64,000 nucleotides of DNA, taken from positions 2,898,501 through 2,962,500 of the forward strand of contig NZ_CP087106.1 in the NCBI RefSeq assembly GCF_028583545.1, read 5' to 3'. The DNA comes from Methylobacterium sp. NMS14P (GTDB taxonomy: Bacteria > Pseudomonadota > Alphaproteobacteria > Rhizobiales > Beijerinckiaceae). The notes below the pieces were generated by a model. It was not told the DNA's origin and did no database searches. It worked only from the letters and a program-made list of their open reading frames with translations. Position 1 is the stretch's first letter. Every line of letters begins with the position of its first letter. Shown one piece after another: positions 26,114 to 35,674 of the stretch. Both the position numbers and the translations under genes were made by a program.

Positions 26114-26252
26114 GTGGTCGGCTTCCCTTTCCAGCTCACCTAGGGCGTCGCCGAACCAAACCGAATGAGGGAGCCACCCGTGGGCATGAACGACTTGCGG
26201 CCATGCTCGACCCAGTAATCACGGGCGGGTCGCTAGCCGTATGACCGCTCGG

Positions 26253-26304
26253 GGTGGTTTTCCGCCGGTCAGCTTTCGAGGAGCAATCGGTGGAAGCGGA
26301 CATC
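26253..26304. repeat. 52-bp interspersed repeat, copy A
   Basis: Begins GGTGGTTTTCCGCCGGTC and ends AAGCGGACATC. The copy at 50553-50604 has the same first 18 and last 11 bases and the same length; the middle differs. Belongs to a family of degenerate intergenic repeats in the right half of the window. Confidence 0.65.
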
Positions 26305-26376
26305 GCCTCCGTGCCGGTTCACGATCCTTCTCGGACGTTCAGAACGTCGGCTTTAAGGTTGCCCGCCCGCGGAATT

Positions 26377-27270
26377 TCAGCGCGACGCCAAGCTGCCGGA
26401 GGTCCTTGCCGTCCTTGTAACCGCATCAGAGAACGCCGCGGTCAAGCGTTCAACAGGTCTGTCCTGACGTTCCAGAAGCACAACCTGCCGCGTGAGTTGC
26501 GGCTCGCCGAACATCAGGCAGGTCAGATCAAGGTTCGCGCGAGCGTCGTCGGAGAGCGGGATGACCGCGACTCCCAACCCCTTCTCGACCATCTTCAGGA
26601 TCACCTCTTGGCTATCCAGAACCATCTCGTCCTGCACCTCCAGCCGCATGCGCCGCAACTCCCGGTCGATCACCCGACCGGCCCAAGCTTGGCTGTCGAA
26701 GCGAATGAAGGGCAGCGCCGTCAGGAGTTCACGCAGGCTTCGATCCTCGTGACCAGGAGGCGCGACGAGCCAGAAGTGATCCTCATAGAGCGACCGCCAG
26801 ATCAGGTTCTGTGGGTGCGGACGGACAGGCTCCGTCGTGACTGCTGCGTCTAGTTCCCCAGCCGCGACCTGTAGGGCAAGTCCGACTGACATCCCGGCGG
26901 TCACCTGAACGCGAACACGGGGGTGGGATCGATTGAGCGCAGCCAGTGCGTCTGGCACGACGCCGGACAGCGCGGTGTGAATGACCCCCAGCTTGAGGCG
27001 TCCGGCGAGGGACTGCTCGTCGCTCAATGCCGATGCGATCTGGTCGTAGAGCGCCAGAACTTCAGCCGACTTCTCCAGCACGATTTGGCCTGCCGGAGTT
27101 AGCCGCGGCAACCGGCGAGAACGATCGAAAAGCTGCGCGCCGAACTCCTTCTCCAGCGCCCTGATCTGCAAGCTCACAGCGGACTGCGTCAGCCCAACAA
27201 CCTCCCCGGCACGAGCGAACGACCCGTGTCGGGCGATGGCGTGCAGGGTCCGCAGGGCACGAAGCGACAT
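26377..27270 (-). CDS. LysR-family transcriptional regulator
   Basis: 297 residues. The N-terminal winged HTH is typical (LRTLHAIARHGSFARAGEVVGLTQSAVSLQIRALE), followed by the effector-binding domain with two Rossmann-like lobes. It is transcribed away from the AEC transporter gene at 27389, the usual layout for a LysR regulator and its target. A palindrome at 27291-27309 lies between the two. The effector is unknown but probably relates to the transported organic acid. Confidence 0.9.
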   Translation of the reverse strand: MSLRALRTLHAIARHGSFARAGEVVGLTQSAVSLQIRALEKEFGAQLFDRSRRLPRLTPAGQIVLEKSAEVLALYDQIASALSDEQSLAGRLKLGVIHTALSGVVPDALAALNRSHPRVRVQVTAGMSVGLALQVAAGELDAAVTTEPVRPHPQNLIWRSLYEDHFWLVAPPGHEDRSLRELLTALPFIRFDSQAWAGRVIDRELRRMRLEVQDEMVLDSQEVILKMVEKGLGVAVIPLSDDARANLDLTCLMFGEPQLTRQVVLLERQDRPVERLTAAFSDAVTRTARTSGSLASR

Positions 27271-27290
27271 GGCGTGATGATCGGCTCAAG

Positions 27291-27309
27291 CGATGAGTTT
27301 TTTTCATCG
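27291..27309. promoter_or_regulatory. Probable LysR operator
   Basis: CGATGA and TCATCG are perfect inverted repeats around GTTTTTT, 21 bp upstream of the LysR start and about 80 bp upstream of the divergent AEC gene. The size and position fit a LysR-type binding site. Confidence 0.6.
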
Positions 27310-27388
27310 AATTGCAGAGATTTAAGAATTTTTCCTCGATCCAGCAAGCTGGTAGGTGGACTACTAGACGATCGTCCCCGGACCACGC

Positions 27389-28318
27389 ATGACCATCGCT
27401 GTCCTCCAAGCACTCCTGCCAATCGTCATCCTGATCGCGCTCGGGATGCTGCTACGGCGGCGTCGCTTCCTAGATCGCAGCTTCTGGCCGCAGGCCGAGC
27501 GGCTCGGCTACTTCGTCCTGCTTCCATGCCTCTTCTTCGACGGCCTCGCGACCGCGCAGCTTGAGGCGCTGCCTGTCGGCGAACTCGCCTTGACGTTGAT
27601 CCTCTCGACCATCCTCGTCGCGGCTCTCGTCGTCGGGCTGCGGCCCCTCATGAAGGTGGACGGCCCGGCCTTCACGTCGGTCTTCCAGGGGAGCGTGCGC
27701 TTCAACAACTATGTCGGTGTCACTCTGGCCGCTGGTCTGTTCGGGGCGAAGGGCATCGCATTGGCGGCGATCTGCAATGCCGCGATCGTGCCGACCGTCA
27801 ACATCCTCTGCGTGATGGTGTTCGCCCGGCATGGCGCTGCTCAGATGACCGGCCCCGCCATCCTCAAGCAGGTGACGACAAACCCGCTGGTCATCGGTTC
27901 TCTCGGCGGCATCACTTTCCAGGCACTTGGCCTCAGCATCCCGCAAGGTCTGGAGCCTGCCATGAAGGCCCTGGGCGCAGCCTCACTACCGCTCGGCCTG
28001 CTCTGCATCGGGGCAGCACTGGAATTCAGCGCCGCGCGCCAGTGGGTCAGGCCGGTCATCACGTCGTCCGTCGCGAAGTTCCTGGCGATGCCCGTCGCGA
28101 CCGTTCTGGTATCCATGTTGACGGGGCTGAAAGGGCCAGCCCTGACGACCGCGCTCCTCTTCCAAGTTCTGCCGACCGCCTCGTCCGCCTACATCTTGGC
28201 GCGCCAGCTTGGAGGAGATGCTCCCTTGATGGCGGGCATCACGGCGACACAGACCATCCTCGCCTTGGCCGCGATCCCGCTGATGCTGATCGGCCTCAAC
28301 GCGGTCGTGCAGTTCTGA
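27389..28318 (+). CDS. AEC-family transporter (auxin efflux carrier type)
   Basis: 309 residues, about ten transmembrane helices, with the family's crossover region in each half (FNNYVGVTLAAGLFG; LPTASSAYILARQLGG). Bacterial members move organic acids such as malonate or malate. Divergent from the LysR gene and followed 82 bp later by the AhpD-like gene, so it is probably the LysR target. Length fits the family (about 310). Confidence 0.88.
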   Translation: MTIAVLQALLPIVILIALGMLLRRRRFLDRSFWPQAERLGYFVLLPCLFFDGLATAQLEALPVGELALTLILSTILVAALVVGLRPLMKVDGPAFTSVFQGSVRFNNYVGVTLAAGLFGAKGIALAAICNAAIVPTVNILCVMVFARHGAAQMTGPAILKQVTTNPLVIGSLGGITFQALGLSIPQGLEPAMKALGAASLPLGLLCIGAALEFSAARQWVRPVITSSVAKFLAMPVATVLVSMLTGLKGPALTTALLFQVLPTASSAYILARQLGGDAPLMAGITATQTILALAAIPLMLIGLNAVVQF

Positions 28319-28400
28319 CGGCGATCCCGCATCATCACCGCACGGCCCGTAGAGGTTGGCGGCTCTAATCCCGGCTAAAAACCATCACAGGAGGAACAAG

Positions 28401-28982
28401 ATGTCGAAGACAGAACACGCAGCGGTCAGCCGCTATCCCGTGCCATCGATCGAGGACATGCCCGAGGACATCCGAGCGCGCATCCTGGCGGTTCAGGAGA
28501 AGTCCGGCTTCGTGCCCAACGTGTTCCTGATGTTGGCCTATCGGCCTGACGAGTTCCGGGCATTCATGGCCTACCATGACGCCCTGATGGACAAGGAGGG
28601 CGGGCTGACAAAAGCCGAGCGCGAGATGATCATCGTCGCTACCTCCGCCGTCAACCAGTGCCAATATTGCGTGGTGGCACACGGCGCGATCCTGCGCATC
28701 CGTGCCAAGAACCCTCTGGTCGCCGATCAGGTAGCCGGGAACTTCCGCAAGGCGGACATCACCCCGCGCCAGAAGGCTATGATCGAGTTCGCCATGAAGG
28801 TCTCGCAGCAGGGGCATCTCATTGGTGAGGCCGACAGCATGGCGCTGCGCGAACATGGGTTCAGCGATGACGACATCTGGGACATGGCCGCCATCTCGGC
28901 GTTCTTCGGCATGTCCAACCGGCTGGCCAACTTCACCAGCCTTCGGCCTAATCAGGAGTTCTATATGCTAGGTCGCGCGTAG
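28401..28982 (+). CDS. Peroxidase-related enzyme (AhpD / carboxymuconolactone decarboxylase family)
   Basis: 193 residues, start with GGAGGAAC upstream. The AhpD motif is present: E-x-x-x-VATSAVNQCQYCVVAH, with the CxxC redox pair and following His. These proteins reduce peroxides or act on lactones; the group annotated as peroxidase-related is about this length. It probably shares the LysR-controlled unit with the AEC transporter. Confidence 0.88.
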   Translation: MSKTEHAAVSRYPVPSIEDMPEDIRARILAVQEKSGFVPNVFLMLAYRPDEFRAFMAYHDALMDKEGGLTKAEREMIIVATSAVNQCQYCVVAHGAILRIRAKNPLVADQVAGNFRKADITPRQKAMIEFAMKVSQQGHLIGEADSMALREHGFSDDDIWDMAAISAFFGMSNRLANFTSLRPNQEFYMLGRA

Positions 28983-29387
28983 TAGACCCGCTCCAGCAGC
29001 ATTGCGAGGCTGTCCGGATAGCTCAAGGGCGCACGACGGAGCGTCTGCTTCCGGGCGGCAGGCCAATTTCTGCAATCCACCCGCAGCCGAAGTTGCCAGA
29101 GGTCCGGCGAATGACCGCTTTGGAGAAACGCACGCGGCGATCCAGGCGGCTGGGTTGGGTCGGTAGCAGGCCGGCCGCTGTTCCCGCGGACGATCTCCGA
29201 AGCAGACAGGCCGCTTACGGACAGACTCCGTCACGCCAATACGGCGGCGCGCGCAGAACCGGACGTTCGGCTGGGCGCCCATCTCGGTCGTTCAAAACAT
29301 CTTGGCCCGTGCCCGTGAGCAGACGTGGCGCTAGGCGATGCTGCACCGTTGCAGTGCTTACCCCCTAGCTAGACACTGGCATCGCCT
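28983..29387. repeat. Intergenic region of degenerate repeats
   Basis: No gene. Contains GGTTGGGTCGG near 29153, flanked by CGGCTG-type and GTCTGCTTCCGG-type segments that recur at 56815-56960, 58186-58260 and 59279-59350. These look like old copies of one interspersed family. Confidence 0.5.
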
Positions 29388-30956
29388 TCACACCGACGAC
29401 CGTGATCCGATACCTGCCTGGAGAGCGTCTTTTCCCATTCGCTGCGGGGCAGCTCGACGGTTGGCCAGAGCATAAGCGGCGAACCCGAACCCGACCGCAA
29501 CGCAGAAGCTGGTGGTATCGAAGGCTACGAACACCTTGTCGCCCTCGCGCAAGCTCGTGAGGAGATGACGGTTTGTCGTGACGCCGCCAACGATCGGGAT
29601 GGCGAAGAACCCGGCGGCGGCGGTCGTCAGCGCGACGGTCCATGCCCGAGCCGGCGCGAGGAACACGACTGGAAGGGCCGTCAACAACCACCCGGCGAAG
29701 AAAGCCTGCACTTCGGCCTCAGGACGGGCAGGCATCGCAGCGGGCAGCAGCCGGTTGGCCAGTAAGTAGCACGCCACGGCAACCGGCAAGCCGGCCAAAG
29801 TGCCGACGTTGAGCGCGTGGACGAGCCGGTGGCCCAGCGGCATTCGCGCCGCAGAGTTGGGCTTGGGTAGACGCGCGACGGTCCATAGCACCAGGCCGGT
29901 CGCCACCATGGCGCAGCCCAGCAGGCCCGACAGGAAGAACAGCAGGCGAAGCGGCCAGCGTGCGAAGTGCGCCTCGTGCAGGCCGACCAACGTCCCGTGC
30001 ACGGTGGTCGCGGCGCTGGCCGGCATGGTCGTGGCGAGGAAGGTGCCGGTCACGCCATCGAAGCCGACCGCGGGGTGGAGATGGGCCAAGCCCTCGGGCT
30101 CGTCCATCGTCACCAGCACCGTGCTCCGCGCGTCGCGGGGATTGTGGATCGCGATGAAGGTCGCCTCCGACCCGGTGAGGCGCATCGCCTCGCGGATCAT
30201 CGGTCCGAGTGGTGCCAGCGTCCCCGGGGCGTGGTTCGGGGGACGGGCCGCAATCGTCTGGCCGCGGTCCTGGAAGTATCGCTCGCGATCACCGCGGTAG
30301 GCCGTGTCCACCCCCCAAGGCATGTACAGCAGCATCAGCGTGACGAGACCGGTGTAGGTGATCATCAGGTGGAACGGCAGCGCCAGCACGCCGGTGACGT
30401 TGTGCGCGTCGAGCCACGCGCGCTGGCGTGCCTTGTTAGGCCGGAAGGTGAACAGGTCGACGAAGATCCGCCGATGCGTGACGATCCCGCTGAGCAGGGC
30501 GATCAGCATCACCATGGCGCAGCCGCCGACAATCCAGCGTCCCCAGAGGGGCGGCAGGTGGAGTTCGTAGTGGAACCGGTACAGGAAATCGCCGCCGCGG
30601 GTGTCCCGCGCGGGAAGCGTGGCACCGGTAGCCGGGTCGAGCAGCGCCACCGAGAACGGGGCTCCGGGGGCGGTGCGCCACACGATCCGGGTCGCGGGGA
30701 TCTCAGGGGTCGGCAGCGTCATGAACCAGGCCCGCGCGTCCGGGGCGCGCTCGCGTAGGGCGTCAACGGCGCGCTCCGCGGCGATCGGGACATCGACCGC
30801 GTGACCGGCGTGGAGTTCCGGCCGCATCCACTGCGAGATCTCAGTGCGGTAGTAGCTTAAGGTGCCGGTGAGGAAGACTGCAAACAGCACCCAGCCGACC
30901 ACGAGTCCGGACCAGACGTGCAGCCACGCCATCGACTGCCGGAACGTCGCCTTCAT
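29388..30956 (-). CDS. PepSY-associated inner-membrane protein (siderophore reductase type)
   Basis: 522 residues from the ATG at 30956, which overlaps the upstream small-gene stop. Transmembrane helix near residues 8-35 (AWLHVWSGLVVGWVLFAVFL), PepSY periplasmic region, then further helices, with His pairs that could carry haem (FHYELHLPP, DAHNVTGVL, LHEAHFARW). It has the architecture of FoxB-like/PiuB proteins, which reduce ferric siderophores in the inner membrane. Third gene of the unit with the receptor at 31275. Confidence 0.88.
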   Translation of the reverse strand: MKATFRQSMAWLHVWSGLVVGWVLFAVFLTGTLSYYRTEISQWMRPELHAGHAVDVPIAAERAVDALRERAPDARAWFMTLPTPEIPATRIVWRTAPGAPFSVALLDPATGATLPARDTRGGDFLYRFHYELHLPPLWGRWIVGGCAMVMLIALLSGIVTHRRIFVDLFTFRPNKARQRAWLDAHNVTGVLALPFHLMITYTGLVTLMLLYMPWGVDTAYRGDRERYFQDRGQTIAARPPNHAPGTLAPLGPMIREAMRLTGSEATFIAIHNPRDARSTVLVTMDEPEGLAHLHPAVGFDGVTGTFLATTMPASAATTVHGTLVGLHEAHFARWPLRLLFFLSGLLGCAMVATGLVLWTVARLPKPNSAARMPLGHRLVHALNVGTLAGLPVAVACYLLANRLLPAAMPARPEAEVQAFFAGWLLTALPVVFLAPARAWTVALTTAAAGFFAIPIVGGVTTNRHLLTSLREGDKVFVAFDTTSFCVAVGFGFAAYALANRRAAPQRMGKDALQAGIGSRSSV

Positions 30957-31234
30957 CCAGCTCCTCCGTGGAGTGCCCAGACGAGGCCGCCGAGCGCGAG
31001 GGCCGGCAGCAGCAGGCCCAGCGCGGCGGTCGCGAGGCGGCGGGCCCCGAACGTCCACAGCACCGCCGCGGCGTAGACGGCAAAGCTCAACATCGTCGCC
31101 GTCGACGCAGCGTCGGCCCGGCTCATCGGCAGGCCGAGCGCCAGCGCCGCGGTGGCGAGACCTGCCAGACCATAGCCGGCGAAGACCGCCAGGGCGATCC
31201 GGGCGGCGACTGCGAGACGGGTGCGGGCCATCAC
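30953..31234 (-). CDS. DUF3649-like small membrane protein
   Basis: 93 residues, three hydrophobic helices. The arrangement receptor, small DUF3649 protein, PepSY membrane protein is typical of siderophore reduction operons. The stop overlaps the next gene's ATG. Start could be one codon later (second Met). Probable partner of the PepSY protein. Confidence 0.78.
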   Translation of the reverse strand: MMARTRLAVAARIALAVFAGYGLAGLATAALALGLPMSRADAASTATMLSFAVYAAAVLWTFGARRLATAALGLLLPALALGGLVWALHGGAG

Positions 31235-31274
31235 CGAGAAGCAATTCGCTGCGAAGCGAAGATCGACGAGCGCG

Positions 31275-33551
31275 TCACCACTTGTAGCTCGCGCTGGCGA
31301 TCACCCGGCGCGCGTCACCGTAGTAGCACCCGCTGCCGGTCGAGATGCAGGACGCCACGTAGTGCCGATCGGCCACGTTGGTGGCGTTGATCGCGAAGCG
31401 CCAGCCGTCGCGCACGTAGTGCACCTGTGCGTCGAACAACACGACCTCCGGCACGGTGAAGTAGTTGTCGACCGAGGCGTAGGACATGCCGATGTAGCGC
31501 ACGCCGCCGCCGAAGCCGAAGCCAGCCAGAGGTCCGGTCGGGATCGTGTAGTCCGCGAACGCCGAGGCCAGGGTCTGCGGGGTATTGACCGGGGTCTTGC
31601 CGATCCTGGCGGCCGAGCCGTCCGCGACCGTCTTCAGGTCGTAGCTCGTGAACGACGCGGTGATGTTGAAGTCGGGCGTGACGTTGGCCTGCAACCCCAG
31701 CTCGACGCCGCGCGAGCGCACCGCGCCGATCTGGATCGTGTTGTTGATGTTGGTCGGGTCCGTCGTCGACACGTTGGTGCGGATCAGGTCGAACACCGCG
31801 GCGGTGGCGAGAAGCTGCGAGCCCGGCGGTTGGTACTTCACGCCGGCCTCGTACTGATCGCCCGTCTCCGGCTTGAACGGCTGGCTGAAGAAGTCCGTCC
31901 CGATCACCGGGTTGAAGAACGTCGCGTAGCTCAGGTAGGGGGCGAGCCCAAAGTCGAAGTCGTAGACGATGCCGTAGCGCTGGGTCGCCGCGTTGGCGCG
32001 CTGCTCGGTGGTCCGGCTCGTCAGCTTGTTGAGGACGTCGTTCTCGGTGAAGTCGCCCCGCCCGCTGGCGATGATGCTGAGCTCTGGGGTAATGTGGATC
32101 TGATCCTGGGCGTAGATGCCGAGCTGCTGGAAGGAGGTGCCCGTGACGCTGAAGGGCGTCGGGATCGGGGTAGGCACCCCGTAGACCGGTGCGAGGAAGT
32201 TGATGCGCAGCGCCGGCAGGTTCGCGGTGGTCGAGCTGCGCGCGCTGGTGCCGTCGAGCTGAGCCTGCTTGTAGTCGAGGCCGAACAGCATCGTGTGGCG
32301 GAACGGTCCGGTGTCGAAGCGGGCTTCGAGCTGATTGTCGACGTTGAACAGGTTCTCGCGGCCAGAGGATTGCGAGCGATAGCGGTTGAGTACCGTCTGG
32401 TTCGTGCCGGCGACGTAGCTACCGGAGATCAGGGTGTTGTCGTAGCCCTGGGTGAACGAGTACCGCAGGTTCTGCCGGAAGGTGAACACCTCGTCGAAGA
32501 CGTGCTCGAACTGGTAGCCGCCGTAGGCCTGCGTGCGTCGGAAGCGGTTGGCTTGCGGGTCGTTGATGTTGACGTTGAGCGGGATGCGCAGGCCGAGGGC
32601 CTGCGGACGCACCGTGCCGACGTAGGGCAGGAAGCCGCCGATGCGGCCGGTCTCATCGTGCTGGAAGCTCGTCAGGACCGTGAACGTGGTCGCCCCGTCT
32701 GGCTTGTAGGTGAACGACGGGGCGATGTAGCCACGGTTGTCGTCGGTGCCGTCGAGCTGGGTGCCACCGTTGCGGCCGAGGGCGGTGAGCCGATAGAACC
32801 AGTGCCCCTCCGCGTCGGCCGGGCCGCCGACGTCGAAGGCGAGATACTTCTGCCCGTAAGAGCCGCCGCCAGCCTCGACGTAGCGCAGTTCCTCCAGCGG
32901 CGGCCGCTTGCTGATCAGGTTGACGAGGCCGCCGGGTCCGCCTTGTCCGAACAGGACGGCCGCCGGCCCGCGCAGGACCTCGATCCGCTCCAGACCGAAC
33001 GGATCGACCTGAAACGTCCCGTTGCCGTACTGCAGAAGCTGTAGGCCGTTGAGGTATAGCCCGGTGTCCTGCGCGGTGAAGCCGCGGATCAGGTAGAAGT
33101 CGATCCGGCTGCCAGGGCCATAGGTGCCACCGTAGACGCCCGGCACATACTTCAGTGCCTCGGGCACGGTGAGGGCCCGCTGCGCGTCGAGCTGCTGGCG
33201 CCCGATGACGGTGATCGACTGCGGTGTCTCGATCAGCGGCGTATTGGTCTTGGTCGCGGTCAGCGATCGGGTGGGCACGAAACCGTCGATGGGGCCGAGC
33301 GGATCCTCCTGGCGGCGTCCGCCACCGCCTTGGCCGGTGACGCTCAACTCCTCCAGCACGACTCCGGCTTGTACGGTCTGATCGGCGGGGTTGCGCGCCC
33401 GAGGGCGCGGCGGGGTCGCGTCCTGCGCCTGGGCGGCACCGATGGCGATCGGCCTGAACGGAAGGGCTTGGATCAGGATGCCGAGCGAGACGCCCGCGAG
33501 GGTGAGAGCACGCACGGTGCCTCGTTGTGCCTGATCTCGACGCATGAACAC
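31275..33551 (-). CDS. TonB-dependent ferric-siderophore receptor
   Basis: 758 residues; long signal peptide, TonB-box region (LEELSVTGQ), plug with QSITVIGRQQLDAQ and GLERIEVLRGPAAVLFGQGGPGG, and a barrel ending ASASYKW. The FhuA/FpvA subtype (hydroxamate or pyoverdine-like) is suggested by the N-terminal siderophore-type plug motif (TATKTNTPLIETPQSI). A Cys pair near the end (VASCISTGSGCYYGD) probably forms a disulfide. First gene of the unit with DUF3649 and the PepSY protein. Confidence 0.9.
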   Translation of the reverse strand: MFMRRDQAQRGTVRALTLAGVSLGILIQALPFRPIAIGAAQAQDATPPRPRARNPADQTVQAGVVLEELSVTGQGGGGRRQEDPLGPIDGFVPTRSLTATKTNTPLIETPQSITVIGRQQLDAQRALTVPEALKYVPGVYGGTYGPGSRIDFYLIRGFTAQDTGLYLNGLQLLQYGNGTFQVDPFGLERIEVLRGPAAVLFGQGGPGGLVNLISKRPPLEELRYVEAGGGSYGQKYLAFDVGGPADAEGHWFYRLTALGRNGGTQLDGTDDNRGYIAPSFTYKPDGATTFTVLTSFQHDETGRIGGFLPYVGTVRPQALGLRIPLNVNINDPQANRFRRTQAYGGYQFEHVFDEVFTFRQNLRYSFTQGYDNTLISGSYVAGTNQTVLNRYRSQSSGRENLFNVDNQLEARFDTGPFRHTMLFGLDYKQAQLDGTSARSSTTANLPALRINFLAPVYGVPTPIPTPFSVTGTSFQQLGIYAQDQIHITPELSIIASGRGDFTENDVLNKLTSRTTEQRANAATQRYGIVYDFDFGLAPYLSYATFFNPVIGTDFFSQPFKPETGDQYEAGVKYQPPGSQLLATAAVFDLIRTNVSTTDPTNINNTIQIGAVRSRGVELGLQANVTPDFNITASFTSYDLKTVADGSAARIGKTPVNTPQTLASAFADYTIPTGPLAGFGFGGGVRYIGMSYASVDNYFTVPEVVLFDAQVHYVRDGWRFAINATNVADRHYVASCISTGSGCYYGDARRVIASASYKW

Positions 33552-33810
33552 CGTGTCTCTCTCGCGCTGCGGGCAGCCGCCCGCGTTCGCCGGGAGGACG
33601 CCCAGCGGGAATGCAGATCGCAGATTAGAAATAAGCTAAACTACTGTTTTGCTTAACGTTTCTGTCGGCGGGATAGGCGCGATCACGAACGCGTGCAAGG
33701 CCAGGAATGGCAGGGGCTGTGGGTCGTGGCCGAAACAGCACAGCTGCTTCGCGGCACTCACGCGTGGGAGGCGTTGCCTTAGGGCGCGGCACCGTGCGTC
33801 TTACGATCGG

Positions 33811-34599
33811 CTACGGGTCGAGGAGTCCTGTCACGACGATGCTGGTGGAGCGATCGTTGCCACGGCGCACCGTCGCGGCGACGCCGTACACCTCCGCCAG
33901 CGTCGCCGCAGTGACGGCTCGTTCCGGCGGCCCGTCGGCGGCCACGCCCCCGCCATGGATCAGGACGACGCGATCGGCCCACGTCGCGGCGAGGCTGAGG
34001 TCGTGCAGCACTGCCACCACGATCAGGCCGTCCGCGGCGAGGCTGCGCAGGACCGTGAGGACGGCGTGCTGGTGGCGCAGGTCCAGCGCGCTGAGCGGTT
34101 CGTCGAGGAGTAGCAGCCGCGGGCGCCGGACGAGCGCCTGGGCCAAGCTCGTCAACTGGCGCTGTCCGCCCGACAGCCGATCGAGCCGGGTCTGGGCGAG
34201 CGCCGTGAGCCCGAGCCGATCGAGGACGGCGGCCGCTTGGACTGGCGCTGGCGCGCCGTGCGCCGGCTTGCCCGCCCTGGCGGCGTGGACGACGGCCTCC
34301 ATCACGGTGAAGGCGAGATCGGAGGGCAGCGCCTGCGGCATGAACGCCACGCCCTCCGCTCGGCGGGACGCCGGGGCGCCGACCATCTCGCGGCCGTCGA
34401 GCCGAATCGAGCCCGCGGCCTGAACGAGCCCAGCGAGCGCGCGCAGGAGCGTCGACTTGCCCGCGCCATTCGGCCCAGCGACGATCGTGAGTCGTCCAGG
34501 CTGTATCATCGGCAGCGTCAACCCGCGCAGGACCGCGTGCCGGCCGTAGCCCACCCGCAGGTCGGCGATCGCGAGCCCCGCCGACCCATCGGGCATCAT
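33811..34599 (-). CDS. Iron-siderophore ABC importer ATP-binding protein
   Basis: 262 residues. Walker A GPNGAGKST, signature LSGGQRQL, Walker B LLLLDEPLSALD, switch His in VLHDLS. FecE/FhuC type. It lies 22 bp after the permease gene and is the last gene of the operon that starts at 39929. Powers import of the iron-siderophore complex. Confidence 0.9.
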   Translation of the reverse strand: MMPDGSAGLAIADLRVGYGRHAVLRGLTLPMIQPGRLTIVAGPNGAGKSTLLRALAGLVQAAGSIRLDGREMVGAPASRRAEGVAFMPQALPSDLAFTVMEAVVHAARAGKPAHGAPAPVQAAAVLDRLGLTALAQTRLDRLSGGQRQLTSLAQALVRRPRLLLLDEPLSALDLRHQHAVLTVLRSLAADGLIVVAVLHDLSLAATWADRVVLIHGGGVAADGPPERAVTAATLAEVYGVAATVRRGNDRSTSIVVTGLLDP

Positions 34600-34621
34600 G
34601 GCGCAATCTCACAGCATGGCG

Positions 34622-35674
34622 TCATGACGCCACTCTGCGCGCGATCAGGATCATGAAGAACGGCACCCCGATCAGCGCGGTCACAATTCCGATCGGCAGC
34701 ATCGTGCCGGGTACGAGAAGCTTGCTCGCGGTGGAGGCGAGCGAGAGCAGCAGGGCGCCGGTGCACAGACTCGTTGGGAGCAGGAAGCGATGGTCCTCAC
34801 CGGCCAGCAGCCGCGCGAGGTGCGGCCCAACCAGCCCGACGAAGCCGATCGTCCCTACGAACGCCACCGCCGCCGCCGTCAGAACGCTGATCCGCACCAT
34901 GGCGGCCAGATGCAGCCGGCTGACGTCGATGCCGAAGGTGCGCGCGCGTTCATGACCGAAGCGCAGGGCCGTCAGATCTGCGGCCGAGCGCTGCGACAGG
35001 GGGACGATGATGGAGAGGATCGCGGCCAGCGCGCCGATCTGCGCCCAGTCCGTGCGGCCAAGGCTCCCCATCGTCCAGAAAACAAGCTGCTGCAGCGCCT
35101 GCTCGGTCGCGGCGAACTGGAGCAAGGCCACCAGGGCGTTGAAGCTGAAGAACAGCGCGATGCCGAACAGCACGACGCTGTCGCGCCCGCCTCGAAATCG
35201 CGACAGACCCTGGAGCAGCAGGGCCGCCGCGAGCGCGAACGCGAAGGCATAGGCCGGCACGACCCACGCCTGGGGCAGGTACGGCAGGCCCATGCCGGCC
35301 ACGATGCAGAGCGCCGCGCCGAAGGCGGCGGCCGAGGCCAGCCCCAGGGTGAAGGGGCTCGCGAGGGGGTTGTCGAGGACCGTCTGCATCTCGGTGCCCG
35401 CGAGCGACAGGGCCGCGCCGACCAGCAGCGCCGTCACCGCGGGCGGCAGCCGGACCGCCCGGACGATCGCCGCTTCGGCGGGCGTGACGCCCGCCGGGTC
35501 GAGCAGCGCGCGCAGCACGTGCCCCGGCGGCAGCATGGCGGGGCCCGTCGCCACGTCGAGCAGGAACGCGAGCCCGACGCAGAGGATCGCCAACGCCAGC
35601 CAGACCGCCCGCCGCCGCAGCGTCTGGGCGTAGGCCGCCGCCGGGTCCGGCGTGGCGGGGAGGCCGGCGGTCAT
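34622..35674 (-). CDS. Iron-siderophore ABC importer permease
   Basis: 350 residues from the ATG at 35674, which overlaps the binding-protein stop (ATGA). FecCD family, about ten helices, conserved GAALSLAGTEMQTVLDNPLASP early and GTIGFVGLVGPHLARLLAG late. Inner-membrane channel of the importer. Confidence 0.92.
   Translation of the reverse strand: MTAGLPATPDPAAAYAQTLRRRAVWLALAILCVGLAFLLDVATGPAMLPPGHVLRALLDPAGVTPAEAAIVRAVRLPPAVTALLVGAALSLAGTEMQTVLDNPLASPFTLGLASAAAFGAALCIVAGMGLPYLPQAWVVPAYAFAFALAAALLLQGLSRFRGGRDSVVLFGIALFFSFNALVALLQFAATEQALQQLVFWTMGSLGRTDWAQIGALAAILSIIVPLSQRSAADLTALRFGHERARTFGIDVSRLHLAAMVRISVLTAAAVAFVGTIGFVGLVGPHLARLLAGEDHRFLLPTSLCTGALLLSLASTASKLLVPGTMLPIGIVTALIGVPFFMILIARRVAS

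Noticed and set aside
31221..33044. A 607-codon plus-strand frame
   Set aside because: It is antisense to the TonB-dependent receptor and has no ribosome site or recognisable domain.
33552..33810. A Fur- or Irr-type iron box upstream of the receptor at 31275
   Set aside because: TTAG...CTAA near 33627 is suggestive, but the match to known iron boxes is too weak to call by eye.
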